Shown in pieces: positions 48,901 through 57,179 of a DNA stretch of 64,000 nt (position 1 is the stretch's first letter; the number at the start of each line of letters is the position of its first letter). A program made the translations under genes and the position numbers. The notes below the pieces were generated by a model, which saw nothing but the letters and a program-made list of their open reading frames with translations, was not told the origin of the DNA and did not search any database. Where the stretch lies: NCBI RefSeq assembly GCF_010119225.1, contig NZ_WNKF01000009.1:62001-126000 (forward strand), given 5' to 3'. Source of the DNA: Cyclobacterium roseum (GTDB lineage Bacteria > Bacteroidota > Bacteroidia > Cytophagales > Cyclobacteriaceae).

Positions 48901-48966
48901 GTTATCAATTCCAATATTGCGCCGGCTGTGACCCAAATCACCTTTGGTATCAATGCTAAGTTTTAA
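45943..48966 (+). CDS. SusC/RagA family TonB-linked outer-membrane receptor
   Basis: 1007 residues. Signal peptide to about residue 25, then a carboxypeptidase-D-like domain (VRGQITDENEMPIPGASVL), the plug domain (DPLYVVDNIPI; GSRGANGVVLITTKRG) and a large beta barrel ending INAKF. Imports oligosaccharides across the outer membrane together with the SusD lipoprotein that follows 24 bases later. The substrate is not readable, but the downstream uronate isomerase suggests a uronic-acid-containing glycan. No glycosidase lies inside the pair. Confidence 0.96.
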   Translation: MTSRNYLKSGLLLLLMVIGTHLAQAQNVQVRGQITDENEMPIPGASVLVKGTSTGVAADLDGNYNISAPSNATLVFSFIGYSPKEIEIGNQSEINIQLEPNVSDLDEVVVTGYGTTRKSQLTGAISSVGNKEIAELPIVDARQALQGRATGVDVTQAGSKPGSAPQVRIRGRRSFNAGNDPLYVVDNIPIAGGINDINPQDITSMEVLKDASATAIYGSRGANGVVLITTKRGQAGKTIVSVDSYYGVNQSLGRIENFNGEEFAEYKRESRRAVGEYPEGPATQEADEGLFEPNELESIRLGRSYDYIDALTRTGSIQSHQVSVSGGSQKTTFFLSGNMFRDVGVVKLQDFTRYSFRANIDHELNDKFRIGTSTLFTYSERNGENFNPLGGALQENPLGKTFNDDGSINFQPTQDGLRTNPLAEIVPGAHEDLTKRYRIFNSIYALWEISPGLTFRTNFGPDITIRRSGRFIGAQTNNRRGGDPTGSIAEEFQVNYTLENILNYTKTFNEDHTFQFTGLQSLQKDNREFTNINVLGIPAESQLFHRLGDASQITGANTNLIQWTLLSYMGRLNYDYKGKYLLTATVRADGSSRFGENNRFGYFPSVAFGWNIGDEDFLAGSSVLDQLKLRTSYGSIGNQGIDPYQTQPLLARTAYEFGGTAAFGYRPGTIGNPDLRWETSTTANAGLDFVFSQGRIAGTVEYYVTTTTDLLAPQPLPNSTGFGGFITNIGKTQNRGIELTLNTINVDRGGFRWSTDFIFNRNREEILELADGDDVGAGRFIGEPLTVFFDWNKEGIWQLDEADEAAVYSDQPGLIKIEDTNDDGQINAADRQILGSAVPDFSGGITNRFSYKGVDLSFFLFGRVGSMIRSAFHTGGFNALAGRYNNLNVDYWTPDNPTNDYPRPNANQEFPKYSSSLQYFDGTFLKVRNINLGYTLPAPLVSRLKMESLRVYASVQQPFIFSEYRSRHAGIDPETFIDGEQGVEGGVINSNIAPAVTQITFGINAKF

Positions 48967-48990
48967 AGTGTAACCTCAATTTGTTAAGCA

Positions 48991-50661
48991 ATGAAATCAA
49001 AAATCAAAAATATATTTTCAAAGTATTCCAAAATCAGCATCATGGGAGCTGCTCTGTTTGCCGGGGTTAGCTGCGAAGGCTTTTTGGAAGAAGAGGTGGT
49101 TTCCAATATTGGAAATGATTACCTGAACACACCAGCAGGTTTGAATGATGGCCTTCATGCTGCCTACAGTTCATTTAGATCTTGGTATGGTACCGAAAGA
49201 GGAAACAATTTCACTGTTTTTGGAACTGACACCTACACCAATGGAGCAGATGGCGGTTTTAAATTCATGAATTTCTATACCTCCGATTTTGATTCCCAAA
49301 ATGCACATGTCCGTGAACTTTGGGATCAATTTTACCAAGGTATCAATACTGCCAATGCAGTTATTGATCGGGCTCCTGAGGTGGAAGGGCTTTCAGACGA
49401 GATAAGAGCCAGGAGAATTGCGGAAGCAAAGTTTATCCGTGCCCACCACTACTTTATCCTGGTGCAGCTATTTGGACCTCTTGATTTACAACTTAGTGAG
49501 TCCGTGGTCCCTTCCAATGAAGTAAGCCGGGCTCCGGTGGCTGATGTATATGCAGCCATCATCAATGACTTGGAGGCAGCTATTCCGGATTTGGAAAATG
49601 TGGGGCAATCCAGCGACTATGGTAGGGCAACACGGGCAACTGCCGAGCATTTGTTGGGTAGGGTCTACCTGACCAAAGGAACCTCAGAAGCTGCTGCAAA
49701 TGATGATTTTGCCAAGGCTGAACCTTTGTTGCAATCCGTAATAGACAATTATGGATTCAGCTTATTGGATAATTTCGGAGATGTACACGCTTTTGGAAAC
49801 GAAGTCAATAATGAAGTCGTTTTCGCGGTACAATATGGAAGGAATCAATTGACAAATGGAGGGGGAAACAATTCCCATGTGTTTTTCCTTATGGAATATG
49901 ATGTGCAGCCTGGGATGAGAAGGGATACCGAAAACGGACGCCCTTTTAAACGCTACATGCCAACGGATTATACCTATAACGTTATTTTTGGGGATAGGGT
50001 GAATGACAGCCGTTATGAGAATTCCTTTAAGCAGGTTTATTACTCCAATAATCCGGGAACCTTCAATACAACGTTTGACGATTCCAAGGATCAGGTGACT
50101 TTTGCTGCCGGCGATACGGCTATTTATGTCCCTGGATATGAAATGTCTATGGAGGAAAGGGCACAGAAGCCTTATCAAGTCTTGGTTCCAAGTGCTTATA
50201 CCGAGCGCCTTTTTGGCACGATGAAAAAACACATGGACCCGGGAAGAGTGGACCTGACCCAATTCCAGGGAGGAAGGGATTACATCGCTTTCAGGCTGGC
50301 AGATACCTATTTGCTCCTGGCAGAGGCTCAATTGAAGCAGGATAAAATCACAGAAGCTACGGAAAATATCAACGTGGTAAGAAGAAGGGCTGCCTTCCCG
50401 GGACGGGAAGACCAAATGGAAATCACCCCTGCCGAAATGGACATGGAAATGATCATCGAAGAACGGGCAAGAGAACTATTGGGAGAACAGCAAAGATGGT
50501 TAGATCTAAAAAGATGGAGTATTTTAGTAGAACGTGTGACTGCTCATAACTCGAAAGCCATCGGAATTGAAGATTACCATGTCTTAAGACCTATTCCGCA
50601 AAATCAAATAGACCGGGCAGAGGGCAACGAAGCTAATTTTCCTCAAAACACCGGTTATTAA
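48991..50661 (+). CDS. SusD/RagB family glycan-binding lipoprotein
   Basis: 556 residues. Lipoprotein signal with Cys at residue 28 (AALFAGVSC), then the SusD TPR-like helices (ARRIAEAKFIRAHHYFILVQL; RATRATAEHLLGRVYLTKG) and the C-terminal ERARELLGEQQRWLDLKRW, followed by PIPQNQIDRAEG. Sits on the cell surface over SusC and binds the glycan. Partner of the preceding gene. Confidence 0.96.
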   Translation: MKSKIKNIFSKYSKISIMGAALFAGVSCEGFLEEEVVSNIGNDYLNTPAGLNDGLHAAYSSFRSWYGTERGNNFTVFGTDTYTNGADGGFKFMNFYTSDFDSQNAHVRELWDQFYQGINTANAVIDRAPEVEGLSDEIRARRIAEAKFIRAHHYFILVQLFGPLDLQLSESVVPSNEVSRAPVADVYAAIINDLEAAIPDLENVGQSSDYGRATRATAEHLLGRVYLTKGTSEAAANDDFAKAEPLLQSVIDNYGFSLLDNFGDVHAFGNEVNNEVVFAVQYGRNQLTNGGGNNSHVFFLMEYDVQPGMRRDTENGRPFKRYMPTDYTYNVIFGDRVNDSRYENSFKQVYYSNNPGTFNTTFDDSKDQVTFAAGDTAIYVPGYEMSMEERAQKPYQVLVPSAYTERLFGTMKKHMDPGRVDLTQFQGGRDYIAFRLADTYLLLAEAQLKQDKITEATENINVVRRRAAFPGREDQMEITPAEMDMEMIIEERARELLGEQQRWLDLKRWSILVERVTAHNSKAIGIEDYHVLRPIPQNQIDRAEGNEANFPQNTGY

Positions 50662-50689
50662 CCAAACTATAATTAGAAAACAATTGATT

Positions 50690-50722
50690 AAAAAGGCCTG
50701 GAGATATTTCAGGCCTTTTTTT
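50690..50722 (+). terminator. rho-independent terminator after susD
   Basis: Arms AAAAGGCCTG and CAGGCCTTTT (one short loop), T-run to 50722, 29 bases after the susD stop. Confidence 0.85.
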
Positions 50723-50760
50723 ATGGCATTTTAAATAAAACTTCGCCTATCAAAGAATTA

Positions 50761-50973
50761 TCAAGCCATGCCTTCCGTCTGCAAAACGGCTTTTACCCTG
50801 GTCAGAAATCCACTGACTTTTTCAAAGGGATCACCTGGCCCCAAGGCCTCAATAGATAAGTATCCCTGATAGGTACTTTCGCGAATTACTTCCATCAGCC
50901 GTTTCAGGTCCACGGTTTTTTGAGTGCCGAAATGATTGACATTTTCCTTTAGCTGCCAATTCATCCCTTGCAT
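50761..50973 (-). pseudogene. C-terminal relic of a TIM-barrel sugar isomerase/epimerase
   Basis: 70 codons (minus strand) reading MQGMNWQLKENVNHFG, VDLKRLMEVIRESTYQGYLS, IEALGPGDPFEKV: the end of a PF01261-type barrel, with the closing 'GYlsIE.lGpGDP' metal-site strand. Intact members have about 280 residues, so the N-terminal three quarters are missing; upstream, the frame meets a TAG within 20 codons. It lies divergent from uxaC and shares the gap with operator site 3. Probably lost partner of the uronate locus. Confidence 0.75.
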
Positions 50974-51133
50974 GGATAGGGGAATGAGATTAAGACTATT
51001 AGAAAGGTAAGCCTAAAAGCGGCAAAAAAAACCTAAAATGGGATTTTACAGAAACATTACCAACGTATAATGGCATATATAAGTAATAAACAGTCTTAAC
51101 AATGGGTTTTTATAAAATTTTAAATTAATTTGT

Positions 51134-51145
51134 GCAATCGATTGC
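51134..51145. promoter_or_regulatory. palindromic operator, LacI-type (site 3 of 3)
   Basis: GCAATCGATTGC, identical to site 1 and preceded by the same bases TGT. It lies 73 bases upstream of uxaC. The presence of the same palindrome before three separate transcription units suggests a common repressor. Confidence 0.6.
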
Positions 51146-51218
51146 CTAAATACCGGCAAATGCTGGAATAAGAACAAAATAATTTCTATTATTACCTCAG
51201 TTAAAAAAAACAAAGCAA

Positions 51219-52655
51219 ATGGAGCATACGATAAAAGCCACCAAAAACACCTTTCTAACCGACGATTTTCTTTTGAAAAGTGATTTTGCCAGGGCATTGT
51301 ACCACGATCACGCCAAAAAGATGCCCATCATCGACTACCACTGTCACCTCTCTCCTCATGATATAGCCACCAATCGTCCATTTAACAACATGACGAACAT
51401 CTGGCTTGAAGGAGACCATTACAAGTGGCGGGCCATGCGAACGTTGGGCGTATCTGAAAAATTCATTACCGGAGATACTTCCGACAAAGAGAAATTTATG
51501 AGCTGGGCAAAATCGGTCCCCCATACGATGAGAAACCCCCTTTACCATTGGACGCACCTGGAACTCCTACGGTACTTCGGCATCGATCAGTTGCTCAACG
51601 AATCTTCTGCGGAGCAGGTTTACGAGGAGTCAACCAACCTGCTACAGCAGGACTCCTTCCGAACCCGGGGTCTCTTATCCAAAATGAACGTAGAAGTGGT
51701 CTGTACCACCGATGATCCGACGGATAGTCTGGAATACCACCAACAGGCTAAAGCAGAAAAAATCAACATCAAATTGCTGCCTGCTTTCCGTCCCGACAAA
51801 GCGTATGCCGTAGAAGACCCAAAAACCTACAACCAATACCTGGAAAAACTTGCCGCTGTTAGTGGCCAAGCTATCCATTCTTATGAAGACCTGCTTTCGG
51901 CTCTGGAAAACCGCGTGGACTATTTTCACGAGAACGGTGGCCGCCTGGCTGATCACGGACTGGAACAATTGTACTTTTTCAAAGAAAACGAACACGATAT
52001 TTCCGGGCTTTTCGCAAGGATTCAATCAGGAAAAGGGCTGGAACCGGGTGAAATCCGGTTTTTTAAATTCAAGACCCTTTCCGCTCTCAGCAAAATGTAC
52101 CATGCAAAGGGCTGGACCCAGCAATACCACCTGGGTGCCTTACGCAATACAAACGAACGCATGGCACGGGTATTGGGTCCCGATACGGGCTTCGATTCCA
52201 TAGGAGACTTCCCCCAAAGCGTAGCCCTTGCGGCCTACCTAAACCATTTGGATAGTACCGATCAATTGGCTAAAACCATCTTGTACAATCTTAACCCTTC
52301 AGATAATGAAGTCATGGCTACCATGGTAGGTAATTTCAACGATGGATCCATAAAAGGAAAAGTTCAGTTTGGTTCTGGCTGGTGGTACATGGATCAAAAA
52401 GACGGAATGGAAAAACAAATGAATACATTATCCAATATGGGCATCTTAAGCTGCTTTGTGGGCATGCTTACCGATAGCCGAAGTTTCCTTTCCTTTCCAC
52501 GTCACGAGTATTTCCGTAGGATTCTTTGTAACCTGATCGGCCAGGATGTGGTCAATGGGGAATTGCCGGCGGATGAAAAATGGCTCGGCCAGATGGTGGA
52601 AAATATTTGTTATAACAACGCCCAGGAGTACTTTGGGTTTTACGCCATGGACTAG
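51219..52655 (+). CDS. uxaC: uronate isomerase
   Basis: 478 residues. Converts D-glucuronate to D-fructuronate or D-galacturonate to D-tagaturonate in the cytosol. Typical UxaC: MPIIDYHCHLSPHDIATNRPF (HxH metal site), WKRWRAMRT-like start (HYKWRAMRTLGVSEKFITG), VVCTTDDPTD, HLGALRNTNERM and SFLSFPRHEYFRRILCN near the end. Length matches the family (about 470). Preceded by operator-like site 3; other genes of the hexuronate pathway (uxuA, uxuB, kdgK) are not in the window. Confidence 0.96.
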   Translation: MEHTIKATKNTFLTDDFLLKSDFARALYHDHAKKMPIIDYHCHLSPHDIATNRPFNNMTNIWLEGDHYKWRAMRTLGVSEKFITGDTSDKEKFMSWAKSVPHTMRNPLYHWTHLELLRYFGIDQLLNESSAEQVYEESTNLLQQDSFRTRGLLSKMNVEVVCTTDDPTDSLEYHQQAKAEKINIKLLPAFRPDKAYAVEDPKTYNQYLEKLAAVSGQAIHSYEDLLSALENRVDYFHENGGRLADHGLEQLYFFKENEHDISGLFARIQSGKGLEPGEIRFFKFKTLSALSKMYHAKGWTQQYHLGALRNTNERMARVLGPDTGFDSIGDFPQSVALAAYLNHLDSTDQLAKTILYNLNPSDNEVMATMVGNFNDGSIKGKVQFGSGWWYMDQKDGMEKQMNTLSNMGILSCFVGMLTDSRSFLSFPRHEYFRRILCNLIGQDVVNGELPADEKWLGQMVENICYNNAQEYFGFYAMD

Positions 52656-52677
52656 CCTGGGTTAGTCCAAAAAAAAC

Positions 52678-52714
52678 CACCCCCGGGTAACCTGTCCCGG
52701 GGGTGTTTTTTTTT
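52678..52714 (+). terminator. bidirectional terminator after uxaC
   Basis: Arms CACCCCCGGG and CCCGGGGGTG with an 8-base loop, T-run on both strands, between uxaC (plus) and the FucP-like gene (minus). Confidence 0.88.
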
Positions 52715-52728
52715 AGTACATAAGATTC

Positions 52729-54030
52729 TCAAACCGTTTTGACTGCCTTTGGCTCGGGCCGGTGGAAGTAATGGGATAAACCAAAATACATCACTACCCC
52801 GAAACAAATCAATGGCACGTAATAGGAAAGCTGAATATTTCCACTGATATCCGAAACCTGTCCCTGCGCAGCGGTGATCAGCGCTCCACCCAAAATGGCC
52901 ATTATCAATCCCGAGCCTCCCAACTTAGTATCGTTTCCAAGTCCTTCTGCAGAAAGTCCGTAGATAGTGGGAAACATCAAAGACATACAAACCGAAATCA
53001 ACACCAATGAGATCACCGCAACCATGCCACTGCCATAAATCACTACTAAACTCAACAGGATGGCTACAAAGGAGGAGATCGCCAGCAGTATCGAAGGTTT
53101 AAAATATTTCATCAATGCGGTGAACAAAAAGCGGCTGCCGGCGAATAAAATCAAGGACACCAAATAGTAATTGGAGGCTCCGCTTTCCAATACCTCTAGT
53201 TCCCCCATGACGTACCGAATGGTAAAAGACCAGACACCTATCTGGGCACCTACATAGAAAAACTGAGCCATCACGCCACGCATGTAATTTTTATTTTTGG
53301 ATAATCTCTTGAAGCCCGCGATAATGCCATCTTTTTCCACAATCTCTGAGGCCACCGGCATGCGCACGGCCCGGATTACAAACCAAACGACCACCAGAAA
53401 CAGAGCCACGCCTACATATGTGCTGACGACCCCGGCAAGTTCTTCCGCCTGCATGGCTTTCAGCGTTTCCGGATCCATCGTCGTTCGGTCTGCTGCCTCA
53501 GCCGTATTCAATTGGGAGAGGATAAAAACCTTGCTCAAATAGACGCCGATAACCGACCCAATGGGATTGAAGGACTGCGCCAGATTAAGCCGTTGAGTGG
53601 CCGTCTCTGGCGGACCAATCACCAAAATATAGGGATTAGCCGCTGTCTCCAAAATGGATAAGCCTCCTGCCAGCACGTATAAGGCCACCAGAAAAAACCC
53701 ATAGGACATCATGATGCCTGCGGGATAAAAAAGCAATGACCCCAGGGCAAAGAGCCCCAGCCCCAATAGAATACCGGATTTATAGGTGTATTTTCTGATA
53801 AATATGGCTGCTGGTAAGGCCAGGCAAAAATAAGAACCATAAAAAGCCAACTGAATCCAGGAGGTCTGAAAGTCAGTCATGCTCATGATCCTCTTGAAAG
53901 CAGCCAACAAGGTGTCGGTCATATTATGCGCCACTCCCCAAAGCATAAAAAGAGTAGTGAGTAATAAGAAAGGCCAAAAATTCTTTTTGGAAATCAGTCC
54001 GGCTTTTTCAGAGGTTATTTGTGAACTCAT
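52729..54030 (-). CDS. FucP-like sugar:H+ symporter (MFS)
   Basis: 433 residues, 12 hydrophobic segments. FucP subfamily marks: NFWPFLLLTTLFMLWGVAHNM, LLAAFKRIMSMTDFQTSWIQ, ILETAANPYILVIGPPETA, RLNLAQSFNPIGSVIG. Imports L-fucose-like hexoses (or related sugars) with protons. Ends the minus-strand run GlsA-like - GlsB-like - aldo/keto reductase - this gene, 21 bases after the reductase stop; whether it is truly co-transcribed is unclear since the functions differ. Confidence 0.93.
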   Translation of the reverse strand: MSSQITSEKAGLISKKNFWPFLLLTTLFMLWGVAHNMTDTLLAAFKRIMSMTDFQTSWIQLAFYGSYFCLALPAAIFIRKYTYKSGILLGLGLFALGSLLFYPAGIMMSYGFFLVALYVLAGGLSILETAANPYILVIGPPETATQRLNLAQSFNPIGSVIGVYLSKVFILSQLNTAEAADRTTMDPETLKAMQAEELAGVVSTYVGVALFLVVVWFVIRAVRMPVASEIVEKDGIIAGFKRLSKNKNYMRGVMAQFFYVGAQIGVWSFTIRYVMGELEVLESGASNYYLVSLILFAGSRFLFTALMKYFKPSILLAISSFVAILLSLVVIYGSGMVAVISLVLISVCMSLMFPTIYGLSAEGLGNDTKLGGSGLIMAILGGALITAAQGQVSDISGNIQLSYYVPLICFGVVMYFGLSHYFHRPEPKAVKTV

Positions 54031-54051
54031 GGGTTTGAATTGAAGGTGAAT

Positions 54052-55095
54052 CTATTCTGATGTTAAAAAGGGGAAATCTGAAATTAAGGATTTATCTATT
54101 AATTCCTGCCAAAAGGAAGCTGGCAATTTATGATTTACTGCACGTATATTTTTCCGAATCCAATCGGGATGGTTGATGCTAAGCGCAATGCTACACAGTC
54201 CGGGAATGGCAAGAGAAAATTGAATACACGCATGATAAGGGGCTATCTTGTACTGCGTGCAGGTCTCAAAAAACCGTCGCCGCCACGAAAATTTCTCTTT
54301 TCCTTCCTTGCTATCCGGATTGATTTTACGGTAGTCAAAGAAATCTTCGCCCACCAGAAATCCGGAATGGAAAATGGCCGCATTGATGATTCCCACCTTC
54401 TTTTCCCTCAATGATTCCACAAACTCCATCAGTTCCGGGGGGTGCGAATAAAGCGACAGGCTATTCGCCAGCATGACATAATCCAGCGAGACTTCCTGGC
54501 AGAGGCGGCAAATAATGGTCCAGTCCTTGGCCCCTACACCTATTCCCGCTACCTTCCCCGCACGTTTTAGATCACTTAATGCGCGATACGCCTCCAGAAT
54601 ATGCTCCCAACGACGCGCCTTCTCCTCTTTGCCTTTTGCCGCCATCAGGTATTCATCCGGATCGTGCAGCGAAATCAACTGGGGTTGGTAGCCCTGTAGT
54701 AGGGCATTATCCTTTTCGAAGCATTCCATCATTCCGGCATAGCCAATCTTTTGGACGGCATCCTGCTGAATCCCTTTCCAAATACCCGGTTCAAAGGTGG
54801 GCTCCTCTGCTTCCAGTGGCACTCTCACCCACCCCAACTTATTGCTAATGATTACTTCCTCTTTCTTTATACCTGCTTCCTGTAAAAAATCCCCCAGCAC
54901 CTCCAGTGCAAGCCCAGCTCCGTACTTTCCAGCCGTATCAAAAACGGTGTGCGGGGAGCTCGCCTGAAAAATCTCTTTCAGAATGGCTACCTTATCCTTT
55001 TTGGGATATTCCTGAAAAAGATTCCCCAGGGAGCTGCTACCAAAAATGATAGGAGGCACCTGCAGTCCGGTATTTCCTAGGGGACTTACATTCAT
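54052..55095 (-). CDS. aldo/keto reductase, L-fucose dehydrogenase-like
   Basis: 347 residues. AKR barrel: SPLGNTGLQVPPIIFGSSSL, VFDTAGKYGAG with the catalytic Asp and Tyr of the family, ISNKLGW (Lys) and LISLHDPDEY (His region) and IGVGAKDW. The class with D-threo-aldose 1-dehydrogenase/L-fucose dehydrogenase oxidises L-fucose or related sugars to lactones with NAD(P)+. Adjacent FucP-like permease supports a fucose or similar sugar. Cytosolic. Confidence 0.88.
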   Translation of the reverse strand: MNVSPLGNTGLQVPPIIFGSSSLGNLFQEYPKKDKVAILKEIFQASSPHTVFDTAGKYGAGLALEVLGDFLQEAGIKKEEVIISNKLGWVRVPLEAEEPTFEPGIWKGIQQDAVQKIGYAGMMECFEKDNALLQGYQPQLISLHDPDEYLMAAKGKEEKARRWEHILEAYRALSDLKRAGKVAGIGVGAKDWTIICRLCQEVSLDYVMLANSLSLYSHPPELMEFVESLREKKVGIINAAIFHSGFLVGEDFFDYRKINPDSKEGKEKFSWRRRFFETCTQYKIAPYHACIQFSLAIPGLCSIALSINHPDWIRKNIRAVNHKLPASFWQELIDKSLISDFPFLTSE

Positions 55096-55124
55096 CTTCC
55101 AGGTATTTCACTATACTGCATCGC

Positions 55125-56078
55125 CTATTTCTTTTTCACGCCATACTCCCGGTCCCGGTCAAAGGTCTCCAGATGCCGGTGTTTTTTGGAATCATAGATA
55201 TCCGCAATCGTAATCAAAATACCCGTTTCCTCCACCGCACCAAATTCATAATTCATTGCCGTGCCAAAAGTCTTCATGGTAGAGGATAGGTTCATATACG
55301 TATTGATGAGCGGAGGAATATTTTCTCCCTGTAGCCGTACCTGAGAATTAAGCGCCTTGTATCCTTCTTTATAACTCAAACCGTCGAAAAAGCCTTCATA
55401 ATTTTCCGGATTGGTCTTATAACCCAGCGGCGTGATCGGCCAGATCAGTTCGTCCTTGTCCGGAAAGTAATGATTCATAAAATAAAGCAACAAATCCCGG
55501 GCTTTTGCATTGTAATGTGGATACATGGTCACTTTTCCGAACAAATACCTAATATCGGGATTGATCATGACCACTGCACCTAAGCCATCCCAGAGGTTGT
55601 CCAGGGAAAAAATCCCCTTTCGGTTATCCACGCTGGGCTGATAATTTGGCTGGACAAACGACCTTCCCAATTCGATGGTATAGGGAAGGTACTCCTGTAC
55701 AAACCGATCTGAAAAATTGAAGAGGTGAGCGGTAGAAAGATTCACTGCCCCATCCGAAGTAAATCCGGCATCTGCACATTTAATCAGCCGGTACCCTGCG
55801 ATGATCTCCTTATCTTCGGGGTTCCAGGCGATCAATTGCTCGTAACAATTTTCACAGGTATCGTTTTCGTCGATGTCCAGCGGTAAACCCGTTCCTCCTC
55901 CTGCTGCTCTAAATGACACTTCACGCAACCTTCCAATTTCCTTCAGTACATTGGGTGCGTTGTGCTGATTAACCAGATAAATTTCATTCTCACCGTTGTT
56001 TACATATCTCAAAAACCGCTCGGCCGATAATTCACGTTGGATAACTTCCCGGTCAATCGGGTTGATAATTGCTTGCAT
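55125..56078 (-). CDS. N-acyltransferase of the GlsB/OlsB (GNAT) type
   Basis: 317 residues. GNAT-like acyltransferase (AGYRLIKCADAG; SLDNLWDGLGAVV; YPHYNAKARDLLLYFM). In Bacteroides the GlsB enzyme makes N-(3-acyloxyacyl)glycine lipids by acylating glycine with a 3-hydroxy fatty acid; this protein has the length and C-terminal end of that family and lies 8 bases after the GlsA-like gene. Cytosolic or membrane-associated. Name by family knowledge, not proof. Confidence 0.75.
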   Translation of the reverse strand: MQAIINPIDREVIQRELSAERFLRYVNNGENEIYLVNQHNAPNVLKEIGRLREVSFRAAGGGTGLPLDIDENDTCENCYEQLIAWNPEDKEIIAGYRLIKCADAGFTSDGAVNLSTAHLFNFSDRFVQEYLPYTIELGRSFVQPNYQPSVDNRKGIFSLDNLWDGLGAVVMINPDIRYLFGKVTMYPHYNAKARDLLLYFMNHYFPDKDELIWPITPLGYKTNPENYEGFFDGLSYKEGYKALNSQVRLQGENIPPLINTYMNLSSTMKTFGTAMNYEFGAVEETGILITIADIYDSKKHRHLETFDRDREYGVKKK

Positions 56079-56086
56079 AAATCCTA

Positions 56087-56914
56087 CTAGTCTTGGACAA
56101 TGTTGTAAACTATTTTTTTGACCTCTTCTGCCCAGTATTTGTCCGTTTTGGAAGCATCAAAATACTTGTAAGAAATTGGTTTTCCTATATGGACTACGAT
56201 ATTTTTGTTTTTTTGCCCAAACATCTCGTCAGCCAAATAAAACATCTCAATATTGGCCTTTACTCCTACTTTTTTCCTAAGGCTTGCCAAATTATAAAAA
56301 AAAGACGAGTTCCTCCCCTCTATGTAAACAGGAACCACGTCTTTTTTGTATTTTCTTGCCTTATTGATAAAACTTTTTTTCCATTCCAAATCCTTGATCC
56401 CATGCTCCTGTTTTCTGGAAACCAAGCCTGCCGGAAAGACCAGGATCCCATTGGTAGAGGCATACGTTTCTTCAATGAGCTCTGCCCCTTTCTTACCACT
56501 GCTGCCGTGTTTGTTTACCGGAACAAACAGTTTTCCAAAATGGGGGATATTCATTAGCAGGTCATTCACCAAAAACCGCAAATCTTCCCGGTATTTTCCC
56601 AGCACATGCATCAAAACGACCCCATCCAAAGCACCCAAGGGGTGATTAGATGCAAAAATCACGCTTCGGTCACGGGGGATATTATTCTCCCCACTTACTG
56701 ATACGTTTACCCCAAATTCCTTAATGAGCGCATCCACAAATTCCAATTCCTTCAAATCAGCATGGCGCAGCATGATGTCATTGACCTCCTCTTCATGTAC
56801 GATTCTCTTGATGTATCCCAGAACAAATCCCGGCATCCAGTTCAATAAAGCGGGGTTTTTGGATGCAATTACCTTTTTAATATCTATAAATTTCTCGTTC
56901 TCCACAAAAAACAA
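56087..56914 (-). CDS. 1-acyl-glycerol-type O-acyltransferase (GlsA/PlsC-like)
   Basis: 275 residues with the acyltransferase motif SNHPLGALDG (His and Asp) and IFASNHPLG context, FVPVNKHGSSGKKGAEL, LVFPAGLVSRKQ and VPVYIEGRNSSFFYNL. Such PlsC-fold proteins join the hydroxyl of an N-acyl glycine to a second fatty acid; with the GlsB-like gene just downstream this forms the glycine-lipid pair. First gene of the run. Membrane-associated. Confidence 0.8.
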   Translation of the reverse strand: MFFVENEKFIDIKKVIASKNPALLNWMPGFVLGYIKRIVHEEEVNDIMLRHADLKELEFVDALIKEFGVNVSVSGENNIPRDRSVIFASNHPLGALDGVVLMHVLGKYREDLRFLVNDLLMNIPHFGKLFVPVNKHGSSGKKGAELIEETYASTNGILVFPAGLVSRKQEHGIKDLEWKKSFINKARKYKKDVVPVYIEGRNSSFFYNLASLRKKVGVKANIEMFYLADEMFGQKNKNIVVHIGKPISYKYFDASKTDKYWAEEVKKIVYNIVQD

Positions 56915-57179
56915 TTAATTGAATGATCGAAAACAGTCGCCTCTATTTTCCTTCGGCTTTCCAGGCCAGGAAACTAAACTTACCGTAAATTAATCTTTAA
57001 CAAAAATAGGGAAAATAAATTTATTGGCTTTATTTGGTATAGGCATTGCTCCAAACTTTCTTGATTGCATGCTGGCGCATTGTGGTTACACTAACTAATA
57101 ATTTCAACAAGTCACGATCCGCTAACCGGCTGAACATTCGACAATGCCTCCATGTTACTACCCTTAAACAGAAACGCTT

